Part shown: positions 1 through 5,203 of the stretch, piece by piece
How positions within the stretch are numbered: position 1 is the stretch's first letter
Layout: each line of letters begins with the position of its first letter
Assembly (NCBI GenBank): GCA_026196445.1
Contig: JAPHTE010000151.1
Span: 1-7,870 of the forward strand
DNA length: 7,870 nt
Direction: 5' to 3'
Source of the DNA: Lysobacterales bacterium
GTDB lineage: Bacteria; Pseudomonadota; Gammaproteobacteria; Xanthomonadales; SZUA-36
Made by a program: the position numbers and the translations under genes
Notes under the pieces: generated by a model
Databases searched by the model: none
Told to the model about the DNA's origin: nothing
What the model saw: the letters and a program-made list of their open reading frames with translations, nothing else

Positions 1-498
1 GGCTGGCTCAATGACCGCATCAATGACGAGATCGAAGGATCGCCCAAAAAAGCCAAGCAGATCAACGAAAACCCCAACCTGATCGTGGACAAGGTTTTCG
101 ATATCCTGCCCATCACCATGTTCATCCTGCTGCCCGTGGTGGCCCTGATCTTCAAGTTCTGGTATTTGTTCGCAAAACGCTATTATGTCGAGCACCTGAT
201 ATTTTCCCTGCACAACCATTCCTTCATCTATGTCATCCTGACACTGATCCTGTTGTTTGGACTGGCGGGTGATCTGGCGGCCTCGCATGAATACCCTGCG
301 GCAGCGAACGCCATCGGGTGGGTCCCCGTTATTCTCGGTATCTGGATTCCGATCTACTTGCTGATATCGCTGCGTACGGTTTACCAACAGAACTGGTTCC
401 TGACCCTGGGCAAATATTTCGTGATCGGAATCAGCTACATCACACTGCTGGCATTTCTGACTACCGTTGTGGCCATCGCCAGTTTCGTACTGCTGTAA
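1..498 (+). CDS. DUF3667-like multi-pass membrane protein, C-terminal part (5' end outside window)
   Basis: The frame is open from base 1 and ends at TAA 496-498, giving 165 residues with no visible start. An internal GTG at 85 could be read as a start, but the frame continues upstream with ordinary charged sequence, so this is most likely a truncated gene. The visible part starts with a polar stretch rich in Asp, Glu, Lys and Asn, then has about four hydrophobic helices near residues 35-57, 72-92, 101-120 and 138-165. Between the first two helices lies RYYVEHLIFSLHNHSF, which closely resembles the YVEHLVFALHFH signature of DUF3667 proteins. Those usually carry an N-terminal zinc ribbon, which would lie outside the window. 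The function of the family is unknown to me, and inner-membrane location is inferred from the helices. It is convergent with the aminopeptidase gene. Confidence 0.75.
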   Translation, partial: GWLNDRINDEIEGSPKKAKQINENPNLIVDKVFDILPITMFILLPVVALIFKFWYLFAKRYYVEHLIFSLHNHSFIYVILTLILLFGLAGDLAASHEYPAAANAIGWVPVILGIWIPIYLLISLRTVYQQNWFLTLGKYFVIGISYITLLAFLTTVVAIASFVLL

Positions 499-501
499 CC
501 C

Positions 502-542
502 GGTCAGCGGTAACCCAACGGAAAACCCGATATCCGCTGACC
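502..542. terminator. Hairpin between convergent genes, possible non-canonical terminator
   Basis: GGTCAGCGG at 502-510 is matched perfectly by CCGCTGACC at 534-542, giving a 9-bp stem with a 23-nt loop. It begins three bases after the stop codon of the membrane-protein gene and ends eight bases before the stop codon of the convergent aminopeptidase gene. There is no T-run on either side, so it is not a standard intrinsic terminator. It could stabilise 3' ends or help a factor-dependent stop. Confidence 0.35.
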
Positions 543-550
543 CGCCTGTA

Positions 551-1918
551 CTAGGAATAGCGTTTTTGCAGGTAGCGAAATACTGCCCGCATGCCCATTG
601 CCTCGCCACCGGGTGGCCGGCCAGGGCGCGCACCCTGGTTCCATGCCCAGGTGTCGATGTGTACCCAGGGGGTCTGTTCGGTGACGAAGTGCTCCAGGAA
701 CAACGCCGCCGTGATGCATCCGCCCATCGGGGTACTGGCCATGTTGTTCAGGTCGGCGATCTCGCTTTTCAGCAATTCCTTGTACGGCGCATACAACGGC
801 ATGACCCACATCGGGTCTTCTGCGGCTTCACCGGCCGCCACGATGTCATTGGCGATGCGGACGTCGTTACTGAAAACCGGTGGCAGATCGGTACCCAGCG
901 CAATACGTGCGGCGCCCGTCAGGGTAGCGAAATCCACCACGAAATCGGGTTCGAGCTCACAGGCCAATGCCAGGGCGTCGGCCAGCACCACGCGGCCCTC
1001 AGCGTCGGTATTGCCGATTTCCACGCTCAGGCCCTTGCGGGTCGGGATCACGTCGCCGGGGCGGTAGGCATTACCCGACACCGCGTTCTCAACCGCCGGG
1101 ATCAAAACCAGCAAATGCACTGGTAGCTGCGCCTGCATGACAAGGCGCGCCAGCGCCAACACATGCGCCGCGCCGCCCATGTCCTTCTTCATCAATCCCA
1201 TGCCGCTGGCGGGCTTCAGGTTCAGGCCGCCGGTATCGAAACACACACCCTTGCCACACAAGGCCAGCAGGGGGTGATCCTCATCGCCCCATTCCATCCT
1301 CAGTAAACGTGGCTCGCGCTCGGCCGCCCGTCCCACGGCATGGATGGCGGGGTAGTTTTCGTTGAGCAGTTCCACGCCCTGGATGACCGACATGTCTGCA
1401 TCGAATTCGTCCGCCTGCATGCGCATCGCGTCAGCCAGCTGCCCCGGGCCCATGTCCTCGGTCGGTGTATTGACCAGATCACGCACCAGCGACTGGGCTT
1501 CCAATAAATGCCGCGCCGCCTCCGCGATGTCATCGTCCAGATATAGCGAAGGACTTTCATTTTCCGGTTTGCAGTAAAGGTCAAACTGGTAACATGCCAA
1601 GCCCCAGCCGAGGCTGGCCTGCAAGCGCTGCTCCGGATCCCAACCGGACACCAGGCGGTATTCGCCGGGTGGCAATTTGTCCACCAACGGGGCCAGTTGA
1701 TACAGCCAACCCGCTTCTTTGGTGCCAAATACGTAAGCTTGCAAACCGCCGTCCTCACCCGGCAGGCTGCCGAGTTCGCCAGCCTTGGCGCTGAAACCCG
1801 TGTCTGCCAGCCATTGCCGCTGGAACGCGGGCAAATCCGCCAACCAGCGCTCCAGGTTTTCCTTGGCTACCGGATACAACGAGAGGCAGGTATCGCTGTT
1901 GTTGAATGGATTACTCAT
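551..1918 (-). CDS. M17 family leucyl aminopeptidase (PepA/PepB type)
   Basis: A 455-residue cytoplasmic metallo-aminopeptidase that removes N-terminal amino acids from peptides in the last steps of protein turnover. The C-terminal catalytic domain is complete. The metal-binding and catalytic positions are K223 and D228 in GKGVCFDTGG, K235, D246 in KKDMGGAAH, and D305, E307 and R309 in the family signature NTDAEGR. Their mutual spacing equals that of E. coli PepA (K270, D275, K282, D293, D352, E354, R356) with a constant offset of 47. The N-terminal domain is therefore shorter than in PepA, as in PepB-like members. I chose ATG at 1918 because GGGGTG lies six bases upstream. An in-frame GTG at 1927 would add three residues and consume that ribosome site. 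The gene follows degQ on the same strand after a 290-bp gap. M17 enzymes are usually hexamers with two metal ions per subunit. Confidence 0.95.
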   Translation of the reverse strand: MSNPFNNSDTCLSLYPVAKENLERWLADLPAFQRQWLADTGFSAKAGELGSLPGEDGGLQAYVFGTKEAGWLYQLAPLVDKLPPGEYRLVSGWDPEQRLQASLGWGLACYQFDLYCKPENESPSLYLDDDIAEAARHLLEAQSLVRDLVNTPTEDMGPGQLADAMRMQADEFDADMSVIQGVELLNENYPAIHAVGRAAEREPRLLRMEWGDEDHPLLALCGKGVCFDTGGLNLKPASGMGLMKKDMGGAAHVLALARLVMQAQLPVHLLVLIPAVENAVSGNAYRPGDVIPTRKGLSVEIGNTDAEGRVVLADALALACELEPDFVVDFATLTGAARIALGTDLPPVFSNDVRIANDIVAAGEAAEDPMWVMPLYAPYKELLKSEIADLNNMASTPMGGCITAALFLEHFVTEQTPWVHIDTWAWNQGARPGRPPGGEAMGMRAVFRYLQKRYS

Positions 1919-1941
1919 CAGGATCACCCCGTGTCAGGAAT

Positions 1942-1978
1942 AGGTGCAATTGTACGCTTTAGCCCGTGTATTGCACCT
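1942..1978. repeat. 9-bp perfect inverted repeat (AGGTGCAAT/ATTGCACCT) upstream of the aminopeptidase gene
   Basis: AGGTGCAAT at 1942-1950 and ATTGCACCT at 1970-1978 are exact reverse complements 19 bases apart. Inside the loop ACG 1954-1956 and CGT 1965-1967 can add a short inner stem. The right edge of the element on the minus strand is 24 bases before the aminopeptidase ATG. A TACAAT hexamer, a plausible minus-strand -10 box, sits at 1949-1954 on the edge of the stem. The dyad could therefore be an operator or a structured 5' leader. No regulator is identified. Confidence 0.6.
1949..1954 (-). promoter_or_regulatory. Candidate -10 box for the aminopeptidase gene
   Basis: The minus strand reads TACAAT here, five of six matches to TATAAT. 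The predicted transcription start would fall near 1942, leaving a leader of about 24 bases. No convincing -35 hexamer lies 16-18 bases upstream, so this is weak unless an activator helps. The gene might instead be read from the degQ promoter. Confidence 0.25.
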
Positions 1979-2024
1979 GTCTTTGACCTGATTTGGGCAG
2001 AACAAACCAGGGACAGGACTGGGC

Positions 2025-2065
2025 ACCCGTGCAATGTGCGGGCATAGCCTGGACATTGTGCCGGT
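2025..2065. repeat. Imperfect inverted repeat with 3-nt loop (alternative hairpin)
   Basis: Bases 2025-2043 can pair with 2047-2065 around a 3-base loop at 2044-2046. I count 14 Watson-Crick pairs and three G-U pairs (plus-strand RNA) over 19 positions, with mismatches at 2038/2052 and 2028/2062. The right arm is the same sequence that forms the left end of the larger palindrome at 2046-2207, so the two structures exclude each other. Confidence 0.5.
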
Positions 2066-2207
2066 TTCACAGAGTCTGGCGCCGAACAGGTGCACCTGGG
2101 CGCCGGGCTGGACCGATCCCAATAGCCAAAGCTATTGGGTGAGGGAAGCTCAAACCCAGGTGTGGCTGAACAAGTCAGGACCGGGATACCGGTGCAATGT
2201 CCAGGCT
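2046..2207. repeat. 162-bp imperfect palindrome downstream of degQ
   Basis: The ends are inverted copies. Bases 2046-2068 pair with 2185-2207 at 20 of 23 positions, and two of the three mismatches (2059/2194 and 2060/2193) are G-U pairs in plus-strand RNA. A second matched patch is CACCTGGG 2093-2100 against CCCAGGTG 2155-2162. The centre is a perfect 9-bp stem, CCCAATAGC 2118-2126 and GCTATTGGG 2131-2139, with loop CAAA. Arm lengths between these patches differ by only a few bases, so the whole block is roughly symmetric about position 2128. A further 12-bp palindrome, CAGGTGCACCTG, lies at 2087-2098. The right end stops one base before the degQ stop codon on the complementary strand. No T-run follows the central stem on either strand. 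Confidence 0.7.
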
Positions 2208-2208
2208 C

Positions 2209-3558
2209 TCAATCAATGCGTGCGATATAAGCCCGGCCGCCGCGCCTGATCTGCAACAAAAGGCTGCTTCGCCGGGATTCGATGACCGCCTGGAATTCAG
2301 CCAGGTTATTGACCCGCTGGCGGTTGACGCCGGTGATGATGTCTCCCGCGGTCAGGCCTTCACGGGCCAGGCGGCTGCGCGGCTCCAATGACTCCAGCAA
2401 CACGCCACCGAGGTTTTGCTGCTTATACTTGGCACTCAACCCGGTAAAACGTGCACCGGCCAGGCGCCAGTCCAGGTCTTCCCCATCCAACACCGGCACG
2501 GAGCGCACCGCCAGCACAACGGTGCGGTTTTTACCATTTCGCAGATACTTGAGCTTCAACGACTCGCCCAGAGCCAGGCCGCCTTCGGCGTAGTGGAAAT
2601 CCTGTGCGTTACTGACGGGCCGGTTAGCCATTTCCACGATGACATCGCCGGGTTGTAAACCGGCCTCATCTGCTGCCGAGTCCTCCGCCACTTCCGCCAC
2701 CAGCGCACCGTGGCCAAGCTCCACGCCAAAGGCACCGGCCAGTTCAGAGGTCAGGTCCTGCACGAAAATACCCAGCGTGCCCCTGCGCACCTCGCCAAAC
2801 TGCGTCAACTGGTCCATCACGTAGCGGGCCATGCTTGAGGGAATGGCAAAACCGATACCCACGTTGCCGCCACTGGGGGTGAATATGGCGCTGTTGATGC
2901 CGACCAGTTCACCACGCAGATTGATCAATGCGCCACCGGAATTACCCGGGTTGATGGACGCGTCTGTCTGGATGAAGTTCTGGTACTCGAGTCCGCGCAA
3001 ACCGGTGCGTCCCAGCGCACTGACGATACCGGAGGTCACCGTCTGGCCGAGTCCGAAGGGGTTGCCGACCGCAATGACAAAGTCACCCACCTGTAACTCG
3101 TCCGAATCTGCCAGCGGTAACGCCTTGAGGTCTTCGGGCGGAATCCTGATGACCGCCAGGTCGGTATCCGGGTCGGTGCCAATCAGCGTGGCCTCCAGGC
3201 TGCGCCCGTCTTTCAAACCCACGGCAATTTCATCGGCGCGTGCGATCACGTGATTATTGGTCAAGACATATCCATTTTTTGCATCGACAATGACACCCGA
3301 GCCGAGGCTCTGGGATACGCGCTCACGGGGTACGTCCGGTACGTTGAAAAAGCGTCTGAAAATGGGGTCGTCCAGCAACGGGCTGCGCACCCGGACACGG
3401 GTTTGCGTGTAGATATTGACCACTGACGGCGTCACTTCCCTCAGTACCGGCGCCAACGAGGGCAACGGCTGGCCATCCACGCTTACCGGCAGCGCCGGTA
3501 ATGCCGTCCCGGGGACTGCGGCCAGCAGCAACAATGACAGGAAAATTGTTGTTCTCAT
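2209..3558 (-). CDS. degQ: DegQ/DegP-type periplasmic serine endoprotease (HtrA, S1C family)
   Basis: A 449-residue HtrA protease predicted to degrade or refold damaged proteins in the periplasm. A signal peptide is visible: MRTT followed by a hydrophobic run of about 15 residues, with cleavage expected near residues 19-24. The protease domain spans about residues 40-245. The triad is H103 (TNNHVIA), D133 (DTDLAVI) and S207 in GNSGGA, with oxyanion-loop Gly205. Two PDZ domains follow, about 257-352 (RRGTLGI opening) and 368-445. Two PDZ domains and a total length near the 455 residues of E. coli DegQ favour DegQ over the one-PDZ DegS. I could not separate DegQ from a short DegP with certainty. 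ATG at 3558 is preferred over the further-upstream in-frame start at 3720 because it has GGAG six bases upstream and begins the signal peptide. The next gene on this strand is an aminopeptidase. A possible sigma-E-like promoter lies upstream. Confidence 0.93.
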   Translation of the reverse strand: MRTTIFLSLLLLAAVPGTALPALPVSVDGQPLPSLAPVLREVTPSVVNIYTQTRVRVRSPLLDDPIFRRFFNVPDVPRERVSQSLGSGVIVDAKNGYVLTNNHVIARADEIAVGLKDGRSLEATLIGTDPDTDLAVIRIPPEDLKALPLADSDELQVGDFVIAVGNPFGLGQTVTSGIVSALGRTGLRGLEYQNFIQTDASINPGNSGGALINLRGELVGINSAIFTPSGGNVGIGFAIPSSMARYVMDQLTQFGEVRRGTLGIFVQDLTSELAGAFGVELGHGALVAEVAEDSAADEAGLQPGDVIVEMANRPVSNAQDFHYAEGGLALGESLKLKYLRNGKNRTVVLAVRSVPVLDGEDLDWRLAGARFTGLSAKYKQQNLGGVLLESLEPRSRLAREGLTAGDIITGVNRQRVNNLAEFQAVIESRRSSLLLQIRRGGRAYIARID

Positions 3559-3586
3559 GTTCAACTCCAGTATCAATCCACGCGCT

Positions 3587-3614
3587 TGTGACAACACCGG
3601 CGGCAGGAGAGTTC
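3587..3614 (-). promoter_or_regulatory. Candidate sigma-E-like promoter of degQ
   Basis: On the minus strand GAACTC (3614-3609) is followed, after a 16-base spacer, by GTCACA (3592-3587). This resembles the extracytoplasmic sigma-E pattern of GGAACTT, 15-16 bases, GTCAAA/GTCTGA. The predicted start near 3580 would give a leader of about 22 bases with GGAG well placed. Control of htrA-family genes by sigma-E is known for degP in enterics. Here it rests on a visual motif match with two or three departures from consensus. Confidence 0.3.
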
Positions 3615-3668
3615 GCAACCGGGGCCAAAACACATGTTGAGTAATATAAAACCCGCTTAAAATTTTGC

Positions 3669-3697
3669 TTGCGATTGCCCGGCAAACACGATATACA
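3669..3697 (+). promoter_or_regulatory. Candidate sigma-70 promoter of the HNH gene with palindromic spacer
   Basis: TTGCGA (3669-3674) and TATACA (3692-3697) are separated by exactly 17 bases, each matching four of six consensus positions. Transcription would start near 3704, giving a leader of about 50 bases. The spacer contains a perfect 11-base odd palindrome, TTGCCCGGCAA (3675-3685), a position where a repressor could block the polymerase. No regulator gene is present in the window. Confidence 0.4.
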
Positions 3698-3755
3698 ACA
3701 AGCAGTAAGTGGGACAACACAACAACTTGCGTAAACGGACCGTATTAGAAAGGTC

Positions 3756-4364
3756 ATGAATTTACAACAGCGGGTTCTCCGTACAGATGTATCCGGCATG
3801 CCCCTGGAGTGGGTCGGATACCAGGAAGCAGTCAAGTTGATCATACTTGACCAGGTTTCTTACTCCCTCGGAAAAACACTCTACAGTATCCATGGTGGCA
3901 CCAGTGCGCTCACCGGCCGGCAAAGTGTGGTCAGCGTCAATGCGATCATCGCCACCGAAGGCCAGCACCCGCACAAGCACCTGTTTGCCAGCAGCTATGT
4001 TCCGCCATTGAGCAACCAGTCGCTGTTTCGCCGGGATCAGAACCTGTGCCTGTACTGCGGTGAGCACTTCCCCAACTACCTGCTATCCAGGGACCACGTA
4101 CACCCCTTGAGCCAGGGCGGCCAGGACCGCTGGGTGAACGTCGTTACGGCCTGCAAGCGCTGCAACAACCACAAAGCCGGTCGCACGCCTGAGCAAGCCG
4201 GCATGCAATTGCTGGCCATCCCGTTTACACCGACCCACGCAGAATATGTCTACCTGCAGGGACGCAAGATCCTGTCAGACCAGATGGACTTTTTACTGGC
4301 GCATTTTCCACGCAACAGCGTATTGCGCCAACGGGTTGAAAAGGGCGAGTCCCTGCTGGCCTGA
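3756..4364 (+). CDS. Stand-alone HNH endonuclease family protein
   Basis: 202 residues, complete. The HNH nuclease fold is at about residues 93-145. Two cysteine pairs, C98/C101 (LCLYCGE) and C133/C136 (CKRC), should hold a structural zinc. The beta-beta-alpha metal core shows DH at 113-114, N128 in WVNVV, and N137-H139 after the second pair. The N-terminal 90 residues begin RVLRTDVSGMPLEWVGYQEA, which fits the conserved lead-in of a widespread family of small HNH proteins (the pattern VLN-x-SYEPL-x-x-x-x-W-x-RA). The remaining 57 residues have no recognised motif. The physiological substrate of this family is not known to me, so only metal-dependent nucleic-acid cleavage is inferred. ATG at 3756 is preceded by AAGG only two bases away, a tight ribosome-site spacing. 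The start is nevertheless supported by where the family similarity begins. The gene is divergent from degQ and ends at a strong terminator. Confidence 0.87.
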   Translation: MNLQQRVLRTDVSGMPLEWVGYQEAVKLIILDQVSYSLGKTLYSIHGGTSALTGRQSVVSVNAIIATEGQHPHKHLFASSYVPPLSNQSLFRRDQNLCLYCGEHFPNYLLSRDHVHPLSQGGQDRWVNVVTACKRCNNHKAGRTPEQAGMQLLAIPFTPTHAEYVYLQGRKILSDQMDFLLAHFPRNSVLRQRVEKGESLLA

Positions 4365-4382
4365 GCGTGCTGACGCACACGT

Positions 4383-4409
4383 AAAGGCCCGGGTATTCCC
4401 GGGCCTTTT
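4383..4409. terminator. Bidirectional intrinsic terminator
   Basis: An 11-bp perfect stem, AAAGGCCCGGG (4383-4393) with CCCGGGCCTTT (4398-4408), closes a TATT loop. On the plus strand it ends in TTTT and on the minus strand in TTT. It lies 18 bases after the HNH stop codon and 41 bases after the rubrerythrin stop codon, so it can serve both convergent genes. Confidence 0.9.
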
Positions 4410-4450
4410 CAATTCTGCAATCACGCCGGGGAAGGACCGGCCAATAATGC

Positions 4451-5026
4451 TTACCAGTTCTCGCCCAGCACTTCGAAATGTGCTTGCGGATGGTCGCAGG
4501 CCGGACACGTGCGGGGCGCCTCTTTGGCCTCGTGGATAAAACCGCAATTGCGGCAGCGCCAGACGACCTTGCCGTCTTTTTTGAACACCCTGCCGGCATT
4601 GAGATTACCCAATAGATCCAGGTAACGTTTTTCGTGCTGTTTCTCAGCGATGCTGATCATCTCGAAAACCGCAGCGATTTGCTTGAAGCCCTCTTCGCGG
4701 GCCGTGGCCGCAAAGGCCGGGTAAAGCTCCGCCCATTCCTCGTGCTCACCGCTGGCTGCTGATTCGAGGTTTTCTGCCGTGGTGCCGATGACGCCGGCCG
4801 GGAACGACGCGGTTATTTCCGTGCAACCGCCTTCGAGAAAATTGAAGAAACGCTTGGCATGCTCCTTTTCCTGGTTTGCGGTCTCCATGAAGATGTCCGA
4901 GATCTGTACCAGGCCTTCCTTCTTCGCCACGCTGGCAAAATACGTGTAACGGTTACGGGCCTGCGACTCACCGGCAAATGCTTGCAGCAGGTTCTTTTCA
5001 GTTTGTGTTCCCTTGATGTCTGGCAT
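4451..5026 (-). CDS. rbr: Rubrerythrin (diiron peroxidase with C-terminal rubredoxin domain)
   Basis: 191 residues, the same length as Desulfovibrio vulgaris rubrerythrin. It reduces hydrogen peroxide to water at a non-sulfur diiron site, with electrons passed through its own rubredoxin domain from an external donor. It acts in the cytoplasm. The ferritin-like four-helix domain (about 1-145) carries E20 (AFAGESQ), E53 and H56 (EKEH), E94 and E97 (GEHEEW), and E128 and H131 (AEKQHEKR), the full ligand set. The rubredoxin domain has C158/C161 (CRNC) and C174/C177 (CPAC). ATG at 5026 is preceded by GAGGAGT seven bases upstream, one of the best ribosome sites in the window. A further-upstream in-frame start at 5086 would add 20 residues without similarity. 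The gene is a single unit, divergent from the exonuclease gene. Its presence suggests exposure to both low-oxygen and oxidative conditions. Confidence 0.97.
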   Translation of the reverse strand: MPDIKGTQTEKNLLQAFAGESQARNRYTYFASVAKKEGLVQISDIFMETANQEKEHAKRFFNFLEGGCTEITASFPAGVIGTTAENLESAASGEHEEWAELYPAFAATAREEGFKQIAAVFEMISIAEKQHEKRYLDLLGNLNAGRVFKKDGKVVWRCRNCGFIHEAKEAPRTCPACDHPQAHFEVLGENW

Positions 5027-5050
5027 GTCATACTCCTCGGCAAAGCTACT

Positions 5051-5086
5051 GTGCCGCTTTGAATGCTGGCATAAAATCCCCGGCAC
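5051..5086. repeat. Short inverted repeat upstream of rubrerythrin
   Basis: GTGCCG (5051-5056) and CGGCAC (5081-5086) are inverted copies 24 bases apart, flanked by partly matching ACT and AAGT. It lies 25-60 bases before the rubrerythrin start on that gene's strand, where an operator or leader hairpin could sit. I saw no recognisable PerR or OxyR site and no clear promoter hexamers. Confidence 0.25.
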
Positions 5087-5188
5087 AAGTAAAACAGATG
5101 TGTGCCTGGAGGAAGCTGATGCACGTCAACTTTTGCGGCATTCATGCGCATGCGGCAGGTCCACCGGGTCGGAAAGGACGTGCTGGTG

Positions 5189-5194
5189 TAAAAT
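5189..5194 (+). promoter_or_regulatory. Candidate -10 box of the exonuclease gene
   Basis: TAAAAT lies ten bases before the ATG at 5204, so a start at the usual distance would give a leader of only a few bases. The -35 region (5166-5171, GGGTCG) does not match consensus. A weak ribosome-site candidate, AGGCGG, overlaps the predicted start point, so this box and that site may not both be functional. Confidence 0.25.
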
Positions 5195-5203
5195 AGGCGG
5201 CTT

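Larger units (their letters stand above)
1919..2208. other. Non-coding, repeat-rich gap between degQ and the aminopeptidase gene
   Basis: This 290-bp stretch has no credible gene. The only frame of any size (minus strand, 1934-2122, 62 codons) has no family resemblance and runs straight through the repeats. Instead the gap holds five copies of a motif with core GGTGCAAT or a near variant: 1943-1950 (+), 1970-1977 (-), 2028-2035 (+, CGTGCAAT), 2055-2062 (-, GGCACAAT) and 2191-2198 (+). In several copies the resemblance extends to about 20 bases, for example C[C/A]GGTGCAAT followed within five bases by GGCT. Adjacent copies alternate in orientation and pair into the three hairpins listed separately. 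Confidence 0.65.

Noticed and set aside
467..1126. Plus-strand frame of 219 codons opposite the aminopeptidase gene
   Set aside because: It lies antisense to a gene with a full M17 active site, has low-complexity composition typical of a shadow frame, and shows no family resemblance.
1919..1927. GTG at 1927 as the aminopeptidase start
   Set aside because: It would overlap the GGGGTG ribosome site of the ATG at 1918 and adds only three residues.
1934..2122. 62-codon minus-strand frame in the degQ-aminopeptidase gap
   Set aside because: It runs through several inverted repeats, lacks a good ribosome site and has no recognisable features; the repeats explain the stretch better.
2118..2139. Central 9-bp hairpin as an intrinsic terminator of degQ
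   Set aside because: The stem is strong but neither strand has a following T-run. It may still slow polymerase within the larger palindrome.
2046..2207. Integron attC site
   Set aside because: It has the right order of size and symmetry, but the ends lack the RYYYAAC and GTTRRRY boxes and no integrase or cassette gene is near.
2831..3253. Plus-strand frame of 140 codons within degQ
   Set aside because: Shadow of the protease domain, Pro/Ser/Arg-rich as expected for a reverse-complement reading.
3323..3844. Minus-strand frame of 173 codons overlapping degQ start and HNH start
   Set aside because: It overlaps the degQ signal peptide and protease region in another frame and crosses the divergent promoter region; no ribosome site or homology.
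3756..4364. HNH gene as a homing endonuclease, IscB or restriction enzyme
   Set aside because: No RuvC-like segment, omega-RNA-like neighbour, intron, or methyltransferase is visible, and the gene sits in a plain chromosomal setting.
5134..5157. TGCGGCA direct repeat (5134-5140 and 5151-5157) around a CATGCGCATG palindrome
   Set aside because: Too short for a confident site in a GC-rich region and not placed at a recognisable promoter; possibly chance.
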